From contig OZ020269.1 in the NCBI GenBank assembly GCA_963971225.1, forward strand, positions 39,143,264 through 39,207,263: DNA of 64,000 nt, given 5' to 3'. The stretch comes from Melieria omissa. Its lineage: Eukaryota > Arthropoda > Insecta > Diptera > Ulidiidae. Positions 22,164 through 32,617 of this stretch are shown here, piece after piece. Each line of letters opens with the position of its first letter. Position 1 is the first letter of the stretch. The notes beneath the pieces are model-generated. The model worked only from the letters and a program-made list of their open reading frames with translations. It was not told the origin of the DNA and did no database searches. A program made the translations under genes and the position numbers.

Positions 22164-22496
22164 AATAATAATAATAATTGATTGGCACGACAGCCCGCTT
22201 ACGCGAGACTAAGGCCTAGCTTCCCGCAACCACCCGTGTTGTGCGTGTGAATTTTGTACGCGGGTGGAAGGGACCTACAGTTTTATGCCGGTTCCGAACG
22301 GCAGGTTGGGAGCTTTTTCATAGGCAATTTTTACTCTCAGAGGTTTGCCATTTCCAGCTGAGAGGACAGCCACCGAAAGAGAAAACGAGTTTCCCGTTAT
22401 TTTTTTTAGGTGTTACTACATGCAGTATTCGATCCTGCGTCGCTCTGCATGCGACTCGCTGGACCGCGCACTAACCAACTGAGCCACGGCGGCTGC
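22164..22496 (-). mobile_element. tRNA-derived SINE, copy 1
   Basis: The minus strand begins at 22496 with a tRNA-like head: A-box-like TGGCTCAGTTGGTTAGTGCG and B-box-like GGATCGAATACTG. It ends in an (ATT)n tail at 22164-22180. CAATACATT is duplicated at 22155-22163 and 22497-22505. These are pol III promoter boxes and target-primed insertion marks of a SINE of about 330 bp. Confidence 0.87.
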
Positions 22497-22556
22497 CAAT
22501 ACATTGCTCTGTTAAAATGCATGCATGTCGCAATGCATTGCTTGCATTCCTAATAG

Positions 22557-23214
22557 AGTCCTGCACGAGTATGCATTTTTGCTATTCGAAAACATTCAAA
22601 TGCTTTTGAATAGAATACTTTACTTCATCCCTGCGGACCGGTCCGAATGAATACGAGTACAGCTCTCTTCGAGTACGAGTAAGCTCCGAACAGAAACGAG
22701 TAGACGTACACTATTTATTAATATTCGCTCGAAGCGGCAAAACGAGGACAACAGCATTCAAATAATAGTACAAACTGCTTGAATATTCGAATATACTCGT
22801 TTTAATATTCCTAAGATTATTTAGAGATATTTATGTTGTATATGAATATTTATTTATTTATTATTATTTCTTCAATAATTTCCATTTTGCGTATTAACTA
22901 ATAAGCCACTTCAGCCGCACCACAAGTATACACATGGAAAAATTACATACTGCGCATAAAAATATTCGATGAAACTGTTAATCTTCGAATACTTCGCAAA
23001 GTTCTCGATTACCGAATACGAGCACTGCAGTATTCGCTTCTCACCGAATACGAGCACTGCAGTGTTCGCTATTCACCGAATACGAATAGAAATGAGAAGC
23101 GACGCTCGCTGGTTCTCGTTTCTATTCGTTTCGTTGTACACATTCTTCGAATACCAAGTACCAATACATTATGTACAGTAGTGTAGTCGCCAAAATGAAT
23201 ATATTCATGCAGGA
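22557..23214. mobile_element. Probable MITE with GTCCTGCA ends
   Basis: GTCCTGCACGAGTATGCATT at the left and GTCCTGCATGAATATATTCA (complement) at the right form imperfect inverted ends. The interior repeats ACCGAATACGAGCACTGCAG at 23013 and 23044 and many AATACGAGT-like motifs. Duplication not clear; no coding sequence. Confidence 0.55.
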
Positions 23215-23271
23215 CATTAATTCCTATTAATTCCCTTTACCGTTCCAATGTTTACGTTGTTTCCTTGTGCA

Positions 23272-23619
23272 AGTTAAAGATTTTGGAGTTGTTACTTGAT
23301 TGCTTGACTGATCAAGACTGCCTTATTTTTCAATTTTAATTCTTAACCTAGCCTACCAGCGCAAACGCAAAAGGCGACGTATCAGCATACTGGCGTTTAT
23401 GCTGCGTTGTGTTTATTTTACGATTGACCCACTTGAAGCGGTACTGGTGGTCGCTCAAGTGGCGATTGGGTAATATAACCAGCTTGCACTTTTGTTTATT
23501 GCGACAAAAGAGCAATGCACTTCAGTTTTATTTATGGGTCAATAAAGCAATGCACTTGGTGATGTCGAAATTCGACCGTGCACATATTTTCGAAATTTAA
23601 ATGTTAACATTCGTTAACT
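23272..23619 (-). repeat. 3' LTR of the gypsy element (348 bp)
   Basis: It begins AGTTAACGAATG at 23619 and ends CTTTAACT at 23272 on the minus strand. About five differences from the other LTR are visible (for example near 23278, 23319 and 23477). Confidence 0.93.
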
Positions 23620-23640
23620 ATTCCCTTCTCAAAAATCGAT
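23620..23640 (-). promoter_or_regulatory. Polypurine tract
   Basis: The minus strand reads GAGAAGGGAAT directly before the 3' LTR, the usual plus-strand primer in reverse transcription. Confidence 0.6.
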
Positions 23641-24446
23641 TGTCCCTAATCGATTAGAAGTACGGTATGTCATTAAATCTGACTTTGGGAGTGTGGTTTG
23701 GAATTATTACGGTGGTGTTTAAATTGTCATGGATTTGAGCAGTTGGAACTCTTTCTTTGTTGATAATGATGTGTGGTTTTTCTCTACTTTGGATTTTATT
23801 GATGATTTTGGTAACAATTGCTGCAATCATTATAATGGTAAGTAATCCGTAAGTGGTTGCCATGTGGATAGTAGTCTCGAGTTTCAATCTTTTTATTGTT
23901 TTTGTATTATTGATGTGCAATTCGTCCATCATTTGGAGCGATAATAATTTTCTGTATTCTTTTTCGTGGGGGGTCGGTTGCAAGACCGCTGGAAGGATTT
24001 GAAAATGAGTTGTTTCTTTTGAAACGAAAACTCTGCCGTTCAATGAAATAGTGATATTGTGGAATTTTATCAGAAAGGTTCCATTAAGGTTTTGTTTAAC
24101 GGATTCGATTTCGAGCGTGCCGTTGAAATCGTTTAGGAGAATTACATCGGACGATATTTCGTCAATAGTTAAAATATGTTGCCCATTCGTAAAATCGCAA
24201 GGTGCCTTTTTGCTTTTAAGAAGATTTGGGATACAAGTCGTGTTCGTTATGTCGATTACGTTTTGCGCTTTACATAAAGTTAAGTAATCATAATTCTTAC
24301 AATTATTTACTATTCCTAGAATTTCATTTTTGCTTATTAAGACATTATTAAATGGTAAGTCAATAACATTATTGTTTCTTTTTACGGGTTTAATTAGTAT
24401 GTTCTCATAATTTTTGTTGTTTACAACAGGTATGCTTATAATGTAA

Positions 24447-24776
24447 TTAATAATTAATTAATAATTGATTGGCACGACAGCCCGCTTACACGAGACTAAA
24501 GCCTAGCTTCCCGCAACCACCCGTGTTGTGCGTGTGAATTTGTACGCGGGTGGAAGGGACCTACAGTTTTATGCCGGTTCCGAACGGCAGGTTGGGAGCT
24601 TTTTCATAGGCAATTTTTACTCTCAGAGGTTTGCCATTTCCAGCAGAGAGGACAGCCACCGAAAGAGAAAACGAGTTTCCCGTTATTTTTTTTAGGTGTT
24701 ATTACAGGCAGTATTTGAACCTGCGTCGCTGCCTTTGACTCACGGTCCAACGCACTAACCAACTGAGCCACGGCGG
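24447..24776 (-). mobile_element. tRNA-derived SINE, copy 2, in env
   Basis: 330 bp, same family as 22164-22496, with the 12-bp duplication CTTATAATGTAA at 24435-24446 and 24777-24788. The head is at 24776 (GCCGCCGTGGCTCAGTTGGT), the AT-rich tail at 24447. Confidence 0.9.
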
Positions 24777-25029
24777 CTTATAATGTAAAGTATTGATATT
24801 TGATTCGATATAATTTTAATTTCGGACAAATTGAGGGCCTGTTCTATTGTTGCGAAGGGCACATTTTCTTCTTCTAAAGTACTTATAGCTGTCTGAATTT
24901 CTTCTTTTGATAATACTAAAAAATTTATTATTCCTAATTTAGCCCAATGGATTGCATGGTTTATATTTTGCAGTTCTTCTTTGAAAATCTTTAATTTGTA
25001 TTGAATGCTGCTTACAATTTCTTGGTTAA

Positions 25030-25781
25030 GGGGAGGTTCTCCTCTTTTTTTTTTCAAAAAATCAATTTTTTTTTTGATGAAATGAAAGGTATGAACGTCG
25101 AGAATATGTGTGCAAAAGGATTTTTCGATCCGCAGCATATTTATCGCATAGGAGCGTCTCTGATGCGTCGAACTTTCGCGCGCGGAGGAACGCTCTGGTG
25201 CTATTTTACTGCGCGGCCAAAGATGTTTACGCGTTTATCTCAAAACCATTTTTTTCATCCTAACGTCAAGCGTAACTCATGATCTACTTATCCGAGTTAC
25301 TTCATCTATAGCATTTCTTAAAGGGTATGATTTTTTATATGACTTATACCTAAAACAAATATAAACAAATGTGTAATAATAGTCTTTTAACAAAAGAAAA
25401 GTCGAAAAAAAGATGGTAAAAATTGAACTTTTTCTATGATTATGCATAAATTAGATGATTTTTTATAAAAATTATTCAAAAATAGGTATAAGTCATAGGG
25501 AATTTAATATTCTTTACTATAAAAATAAAAATTTTTGATTTCAGTTCACTACAAGTGGCTACAGCCTTGACGTTTCCGAACAATGTCTCGCTTGCAGAGG
25601 TTGACAAGACCCGCCATTTTTGGGCCGCCATATTGGATTTTGTAAAAAAAATTTTTTTCTTGTATTTTAGAAAGATGGCTTAATAAATCATCAAAACCGT
25701 CTATTCGTGAGTCGTTTCATTATCCGACAGTAAATGAAAGAATTTCGCTTTATTTTCGGCCGAAAAGAAGAGAACCTCCCC
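25030..25781. mobile_element. TTAA-flanked non-autonomous element in env
   Basis: The ends GGGGAGGTTCTCCTCTTTT and, complemented, GGGGAGGTTCTCTTCTTTTC are flanked by TTAA (25026-25029, 25782-25785). The TTAA duplication points to piggyBac- or Kolobok-type mobilisation. The 752 bp interior has no gene. A motif near 25540-25570 (TGATTTCAG...CTACA) also occurs in the element at 31465, suggesting kinship. Confidence 0.8.
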
Positions 25782-26095
25782 TTAATTAATTTGCCGTCTT
25801 TCAATGTTTTTGTTATCTCGTTTGCAATTTTAGTTATGTTATTTATCCTATCTTGTTACATTGAATTTATCACTACTTGTCGATTGTTGTTTTCTAAGTT
25901 ATTGTCTAATTTATTTTTTATTATTTCAAAATCCTCATGGTCAGGATTTCCTGCAATCCATTTCCAAGCTGTGCCTATAAAATTTAGAGACCTTTTGATC
26001 TTTCGTGGCTTTAGATGGTCAACCAGTCCTTGTATTTGTGTGAGTTCATGGTTGAGGTATGGGAACAGGGAGTGGTCAGGATATTTTCCTATTGT

Positions 26096-27045
26096 TTACT
26101 TAATCGTTGCTATTTCGTTTTCGTACTGGTCAAGATCGATGACATGGATGATTTTGAAGTTTCCAATCTGCATCCGTGTGAGTCCCGTTCCAACTGTCAC
26201 TATCTGTGCGTTTGAGAAGTCCAATATTTGTATTTCGTTGCATACTTTATGGATGAGTAACCTGAAATTACAGTTCCTAATATTATTTTTGTGAACGACT
26301 TTACCAGATTCGGTAGTGACTGTAGTGGTTTTGTTCTCTTTGACTATTTCCCTAACGTATCTGACTGTTAATTGTGATCCTATTCTCTTGTTGTGTTTTA
26401 CATAAATTTCGTCTCCAGGTTTGTATGTTTTAATAAGGCTCTTATTTTTATTGTGGTGTTTTAAGTCTTTATCCTGCTTTTCTTTAATTTTTTCGATATT
26501 TTGTATTCTGATTTTTTCAAAGTCTTCTGGGTTTATGTGTGATATGCGGCCATAAAAGAGTTCAACCGGTTTCTTTCCTGTCGTCGAGTGAATAGTGAAA
26601 TTGTACTCGTTAATAGCTCGTTCAAGTAGTTGCTCAAAGTTTCGTTTGTTGTCGTCCGCTTTTAGGCATCTCATGATTTCTGTAAGTGTTGAGTGGAAGC
26701 GTTCTACCTGTCCGTTGACTTCGCTTCGATAAGGGGGAGTGCTATAAATTTCTATGTGAAATTCATCTTCAAGCATTGCTAGGATTGATGCTGAGTGTAA
26801 AGCTTTCTCGTTGTCCATTACTACCATTTGTGGGACACAGAATTGGAAAAGGATGTCTTGGAGGGGCTTTTTAATGTGTTCGACTGCTCTGGATTCGATT
26901 ATTTTACCTACAGCGAATTTAGTAAATTTGTCGATAGCGGTCAGCACGAGTTTGCGTTCGGTGGAGAAAATGTCTATATGAATAATATGTCCGGGGTATT
27001 GCGGAATGGGTGTAGGTTGTATTTCTATGCTGTTAGGATGTCTAT
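26096..27045 (-). pseudogene. gypsy integrase core, cut by a hAT
   Basis: Integrase joins the DNA copy to the host genome. From 27045 on the minus strand the frame is open: PQYPGHIIHIDIF (first catalytic Asp), FCVPQMVVMDNEKALHS (second) and YSTPPYRSEVNGQVERFHST (Glu), followed by a C-terminal domain (YKPGDEIYVKHNKRIGSQL). The zinc-binding part (KKCTACKENKYD) lies on the other side of the hAT at about 29680-29710. The frame continues past the integrase into sequence overlapping the start of env. Confidence 0.88.
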
Positions 27046-27238
27046 TAGGCCGGAGTGAAAATGGCAAAAAAAAAATTTTTTTGGAATATCAATTCGCTAG
27101 ATATCTCAAAATGTGCCAATACATCAATAGAAAGCTGTGTAAAAATTAGAAAGAAATTAAAGAATTTTTTGATCTCCCATCGCGGCTTTTAATTTCACAG
27201 TATTACGCGACATTAAAGGTAGTCATCTTAAAATTTAG

Positions 27239-29411
27239 TTAATAATCAAATACCCTTACAATTACAGTATTTAATGATGCCAAAGTTATAAACACATGGT
27301 ATAAACTGCTTAGGAACTTTGGAAAGATGAAATTTGGAGTCACCTCTGTCGTGATGAGATCCGTGAGCTCAGCGTCTGTCATGGCTTTGATGACGGGAGG
27401 TTCCGAAATAGGGCAGACTGCCCAGTCAATCAAGTCGAAGTATTCCACGGTGTCGAAGTTAAGTTTTGCGGGAACCTTGAACCTTCGTATTTATTCACTG
27501 GGGACTGCGGTAGCTCTGGCCTTCATCGCTCGTCGTAAGCCCAACTCACGTATATGTGCTCGATGTTCCGTCATCATTGCCAGGAGCAGATTCTCCGGTT
27601 GAGCAAAGTTCACGTTACGGTGAATAACGGGGTCAACGATTCCCTTGAGTTTACGGCTGAGGTAACGTGACTTGACGAGCATTTGGTGAATGTGCCTATC
27701 TCCCTCTTTGCATGATGACTGGGGTTTTGTGCCAAACCACATCCGAGCATATACGCAAATGATAAACGTGACCAACGTTTTCAGATTCTTGGACGGTTTC
27801 TTGGCGCTAACATACAATCGGAGGATTTGATTGGCCGACGCGTCGTTAGCCCTCGTGAATGATTCAGGCACCCAGGGTTCCCACTGCCAGATCGACGCTA
27901 CATACACCTTGGCTGATGCTATTGCACATTTCTAGTAGATACCGCTTATTTGAGCTCAACTCATTTGGGTTCACATTGGAGAGTTGCTCGGCCAGTTTAT
28001 CTGGTTGAAATGAGGAGACAGGCTGTTCGCTATACGTCATTAGCCGCTTTCCGATAGATCCAGAGAATCCATGAGGGCCTGTAGTCCCGCCATCAAGTGA
28101 CTGGAAGAGATTGCGCAGGGGCAGCTCATTGGCATGGAGTAGACATATCAGCCACTGCAACGCATAACGCCCGATTTTTGTCCCGTGTTTACTTTTGTGC
28201 CGTCACACCCGACAACTTTAATATTTTCTGTCTTCGCATTTCACTCTTTGAAACTAGCGACTAATGACCAGTGTTGTGACTAATATATTAAAGTAGTGTA
28301 ACTAATTACGTAGTATATTACTTTGCCTTTAAAAATGTAGTGTAACTAGTTACTTTTCCCCATAAGTAATCACCTTCAGTAATATTATTACTTTTTTTCA
28401 AGTTACTTATTACAATATTACTTTTTACTCAAAAAAGTTCTATTTTTCATGTAAAAAAGCTGCACTGATAACATGATTAAGATCTATTACAACTATACAA
28501 CACTGCACTTGTTCATACTAGACATAGCTCGCCTCTTTCATTTCCAACTGAGTTTGGTAGTGGAGAAACAATTAACATTTGCAAGCAAATTCAAGCAAAT
28601 TCAAGAGGTTTTAACAAAAAAGGTGACGAAATTCAAATTGTAATTAAAAATGAAATAAACATTTAACGTGATTGTTTTTTTTTGCAGAATGATTACTTTT
28701 AATAGCTGGAAATTCCGCAAATATTTCGATTTGTTGACGGAAAATAATATATTACTTTTTGTGATACATTACTTCACATTTCCAGTAATAAGTAATGTAA
28801 CGATATTACTTTCAAATGTCAGTAATGTGTAATAAGTAATATGTTACTATCAAAAGTAATAAGTCGCAACACTGCTAATGACTCATGACTAGCGACTGGC
28901 TGACTTTGCTGCAGCCTGATGACGGAGACGTATGGCTGAAGTACGAAGAACTCGGCTGTGCGTTGATGGTTATGTGTTCTTCCGATATGGTTTTTCTGCG
29001 GTACTTGTTGTCGACGTTGAGAACTTGTGTCAAAGTTTTATTCTTGCGGCGATCGAAGAATAGTCCATCTATGCCCTTGTGAGTGTGGTCAAACTGGTCG
29101 TCTTCGTTCTGCCTCAGTTCCTTTCGAATTTTACTGCGTTCTCGACAGATTATGCTTCGGTCAATTACTTTGGATCGGTCGTTGGGTGATTCGAGACCAA
29201 GATCATGCAGAACTGATGTTGCTAATACAGCAGCCGATCTGTCCGAAACTCCGGTCCGATCACAAGCTATAGCGGGGGAAGGCAGAGAGAAAGTCATTTT
29301 TTGACATTGGCGATCCTGATTTAGCTTACTTTTGACTGATTCTCTATCTGGAATGTACTCATCGACAGTAGCATTGTCAGACGAGTCCGATCTAAGTTTT
29401 TGTTCGCTCAA
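27239..29411 (-). pseudogene. Putative hAT-encoded transposase of the LLHANELPLR family, broken
   Basis: Pieces in order: N-terminal LGLESPNDRSKVIDRS, IDGLFFDRRKNKTLTQV, EEHITINAQPSSSY (29411-28883); then, beyond a MITE, LICLLHANELPLRNLF, GTTGPHGFSGSIGKRL, NKRYLLEMCNSISQGV (28160-27864), NQILRLYVSAKKPSKNLKTL, ENLLLAMMTEHRAHIRELGL (27870-27491), EYFDLIDWAVCPISEPP (27448-27380). I recall this family only from many uncharacterised arthropod proteins; its position between TAGGGTGGAGTGAAAA ends with an 8-bp duplication supports a transposase role. Frameshifts and a MITE disable it. Confidence 0.6.
28269..28874. mobile_element. hAT MITE CAGTGTTG, 8-bp CTAATGAC
   Basis: The ends CAGTGTTGTGACT and, complemented, CAGTGTTGCGACT are flanked by CTAATGAC at 28261-28268 and 28875-28882. 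The interior is AT-rich with repeated AGTAATAT-like motifs pairing between the arms. Confidence 0.9.
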
Positions 29412-29679
29412 TCGGGACTGCTACAATAAATAACTTAAAAACCGCAAACCTAAAGCAAAGGTTACTGAGATTTATTTTGAATCCTTAACTGAGTTGAAAA
29501 TACGGCTTTCACTTCTTTTGATGAAAAACAATTATTTCAATTAGGTGATGGGCGATCAAGGAGATGTTAGAAACTAATATAATTTTGCAGGATTGGTACT
29601 ATGGACATTTGGCACATTTCCAAAATACTAGCTTCTAAAAATTTTAAAATCGAGTTTTTCACTCCACCCTAATGTCTAT

Positions 29680-31464
29680 CGTACTTATTTTCTTTACAAG
29701 CGGTGCATTTCTTCACTATTGATTTGATTTTGGAGAACATTTTGGGGAAATAGAATTTGTTGATAATTTGTAGTTTATTTTCATTTGCGTTTCTGTGGGC
29801 TCTGTTGGTCCTCGTTTTCTACGTCTTGCACAATGCTTTGTGTGTATCGGATTTTGTAATTGTTAAAATGGAGAGGGTAGAGTCTTTGAATCAAACCCAT
29901 GATTCTTTCGGGTGTTGATAAGCCGTTGACAGTATTGGGGTCTAGGTATTGTTTTAGTATTTGCTTGAGGTCGTTCTCTGAATAGTCCTGTCGAACAATT
30001 GTATGTCTGATGAATTTAGAGAAATGTGTTTCAGTTTCATGTTTTTCTTCGTTTCCTAATTTTAGGATGAGTTGATTTCGAAAGGCGTTAACAGGTGATT
30101 CTACTGCAGGAATAAGGTGATGGGATGAACTATCATCGCTGTGGACCGTTGGTGTTAGAGAATTTATTACGGTGTAACCAGGGGGTCTTGATAAGCAATC
30201 GGCTACTACGTTTTCTTTTCCAGGCTTGTATTTAAGTTCATAATTGTATTCTTCTAAGATTGATTTCCAGCGCTTCATTTTACTGTTTGAGTTTTTGTTA
30301 CTTAGTGCGTAAGTTAGGGGTTGGTGATCGGTGTAAATGTTGATTTGTCTAGAGCCGTAAAGGTAATTTCGGAGGGCTTTTAGAAAGAATGGCGAAGTTA
30401 GAAGCGTCAGTGGTAAGATCGAAAGCTTCTTCGAAGTTTGGGTGTGTTAGGATTACTTCTTTAGATATTAAGGAGTTTTTCAGTTTATCCAACGCTTCGG
30501 ATTCTGTATCGCTTAGATGGATCGGGTTTTTTTTTATACATTTTTGGACACTCGTCCATCTTCCCCTCTTAAAAGGTTTGTTAATGGTTTTGCAAGTTTT
30601 GCATAATCCTTAATAAACCGTCTGTAATATCCGGACATTCCCAAGAAGGATCTTAAATCTTTTAGGTTCTGAGGAGGTGGGAAGCTTTTTATTGCTTGAA
30701 CTTTCTTCGGGTTTGGTTTTATGCCTTGCTTTCCTACAATAAAGCCTAGAAATTATATTTCGGGTTGTATGAAATCGCATTTGTCCAATTGAATTTCGAG
30801 GTTTGCTGCTTCTAATGTTTTAAAGACTTTCTCTAAGTTAGCAAAATGTTCGGCTTCTGTTTTTCCGAAAATTACTATATCGTCTATGTAGACGTAGCAT
30901 CGTTTGCCGATGTGTTCTCTCAATATGTCATCGAGGGTTCTTTGAAATATGGACGGTGCGTTTTTCAGTCCAAAGGGTAATCTAACAAATTCAAATTTTC
31001 CGTTGTTGATTGAAAATGCAGTTTTTTCGATGTCTCTCTCGTTAAGAGGGATTTGGTGGAAGCCACTTTTAAGAACTAGAACTGAAAAATAGTTATTTTC
31101 TCCTAGGTTAGAAAGGACTTCATTGATTTCTGGGATTGGGTATTTGTCTGGTATAGTGATTGCGTTTAGTTTTCTGTAGTCTATTACCATTCGGTATTTT
31201 TTTTTCCTGATGAGTCCGATTTCTTTGGCACAATCCATACGGGAGAATTATAAGGGGATTTAGATGGTCTAATTATGCCATATTTTAGCAGTTCGTTTAT
31301 TTGGTTTTCGACTTCATCTTTCAATGCCATGGGATAAGGGTAGGATTTTGAGTAAACAGGCGTATCGGTGGTGGTTCTAATTTCACCTCTGACTTTTGTT
31401 GTGTAAGTTAACTTTTGTTCGGGGTCTGAGAAGAGTTTGGGACAATTGCGTACCATTGACTTAA
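29680..31464 (-). pseudogene. gypsy pol: reverse transcriptase, RNase H, integrase zinc region
   Basis: Reverse transcriptase is split over two frames (31471-31184, 31238-30753): YRMVIDYRKLNAITIPDKYP, FEFVRLPFGLKNAPSIFQRT, CYVYIDDIVIFG with the Asp pair. In motif A the sequence is FSVLVLKSGFHQI, where the family has LDLKSGF, so a catalytic Asp is Val here. RNase H (about 30700-30240) is frameshifted; its end reads YNYELKYKPGKENVVADCLS. The integrase zinc-binding end (KKCTACKENKYD) follows near 29700. Confidence 0.85.
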
Positions 31465-32190
31465 GGGGCACAACTAGTTTGAAATTTTGAAAATTTCGTT
31501 TTTTGTTTTATTTCATATTTTTATAGTATAACTATCATAGAAAAAATATACGAACGGATTTTGTCGAATTCGTAAAAGTCTCTGAGATACAGAGCCTCAA
31601 ATCCGTCTCATTCACTACGCGGTAACACGGTTTTAAAACTTTAAACGCGTTTTTCTCAAAACTACATTTTTCAAATTTGCTGCAGCTGTAACTTGATAAC
31701 AAATCATCCGATCGACTTGGGTCTTTTTTTAGCTTATTGTGTATTTGTTTTTCCATACAATGACCCTCCAGTTTAATGATAGGATGAAAAGTATAATTAT
31801 GGCAGGCCAGAAACCATCAGATTTTTCAGCAAAATTTTAATTTTTTTTTTCAAACAACCGCCATTTTGTTGCATTTTATTTTTTTTTTACAACCGAGGGT
31901 CATTGTATAGGAAATATAACCTAGTTAAGTAAAATTTTTGGTTTTTTTGATTTCAGGCACTGCGAAGGCTACAATCACTGCAGCAGTGGGAGAACGTTTT
32001 TTTTTTGAAGACTCATGAGATGGTGGATAACTTGCTGAAAATCGAGTATTTTCATTTGAAAAAAATACTTTGTATTCATTATTTATGCATAAATATATCT
32101 GCAAAATTTTAAATCATTCGATGCAATACTTCACAAAATTCAAAATTCACAAAAAGCTCCTTTTTCAGGCGGCCAAACTAGTTGTGCCCC
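31465..32190. mobile_element. TTAA-flanked non-autonomous element in pol
   Basis: The ends GGGGCACAACTAGTTTG are perfect inverted repeats, with TTAA at 31461-31464 and 32191-32194. 726 bp, no coding capacity; an inner TTTCAGGCACTGCGAAGGCT at 31956 resembles the element at 25030. piggyBac/Kolobok-type. Confidence 0.83.
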
Positions 32191-32558
32191 TTAAGTTTGT
32201 CGCAACATTCTTTGGACAGGTGTGAAGTGCGTAAATTAATATTGTTGACATTTTCACAAGGGTGGTGTTTGAGCTCAATTTTTATCTTTGGAGAAATTTC
32301 CATATAACCTTTCTCAGTGTGAATTATTGCTTTAAGATCGCGAAGTGTGTCGTTGCCTATGATGCCGTCGAATGTGGTTAGGTTCGGAAGGATGTAGAAT
32401 TTAAGTTTGTGTTTGAGACAAAAAAGGTCCACTAAGGCATGATGTGTTACTTTTACGTTTCCTCCTACTGAGTTTGCTAAGAAGCTCTTTTCGTTCGGTA
32501 TTGGATTCCGAATATGTTTTGGTATGACGTAATTTTTGTTCGAACCTGTGTCTATCAA
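32178..32558 (-). pseudogene. gypsy aspartic protease
   Basis: It carries the retroviral-type active site MIDTGSNKNYV near the start and IGNDTLRDLKAI further on (flap/second half). It would process Gag-Pol. It is truncated at 32190 by the TTAA element and followed by the reverse transcriptase on its other side. Confidence 0.85.
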
Positions 32559-32617
32559 AAATTTGAGGACCTCTCCGTTTCCCTTTTTGTGTTCAAAGTA
32601 AAGAAGCGAAGAGGGGC

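Larger units (their letters stand above)
23654..26170 (-). pseudogene. env-like gene remnant (errantivirus envelope), disrupted
   Basis: Seen from the sequence: a start near 26168 overlapping the integrase frame; a basic cleavage-type motif KPRKIKR near 26000 followed by a hydrophobic segment (LNFIGTAWKWIAG); after two insertions, the C-terminal part with a membrane span (GLLTIIMIAAIV, near 23830) and a cytoplasmic tail ending at 23654. The layout is that of the baculovirus-F-like envelope of insect errantiviruses. It is cut by the TTAA element 25030-25781 and the SINE 24447-24776 and is frameshifted near 26096, so it cannot encode an intact protein. Confidence 0.75.
27046..29671 (-). mobile_element. 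hAT element in the integrase (8-bp ATGTCTAT)
   Basis: The ends TAGGCCGGAGTGAAAA and, complemented, TAGGGTGGAGTGAAAA are flanked by ATGTCTAT at 27038-27045 and 29672-29679. It contains a decayed gene of an arthropod protein family of unknown biochemical role and a hAT MITE (28269-28874). The element splits the integrase within one codon run; both sides of the gap keep the same frame. Confidence 0.85.

Noticed and set aside
25734..26294. 186-codon plus-strand frame
   Set aside because: It is the antisense of the env and integrase end of the gypsy element.
28875..29411. Host phosphoprotein-like gene (Ser/Asp-rich 178 codons)
   Set aside because: It lies between hAT ends, and its C-terminal part with FFDRRKNKTLT and EEHITI matches the N-terminus of the LLHANELPLR family.
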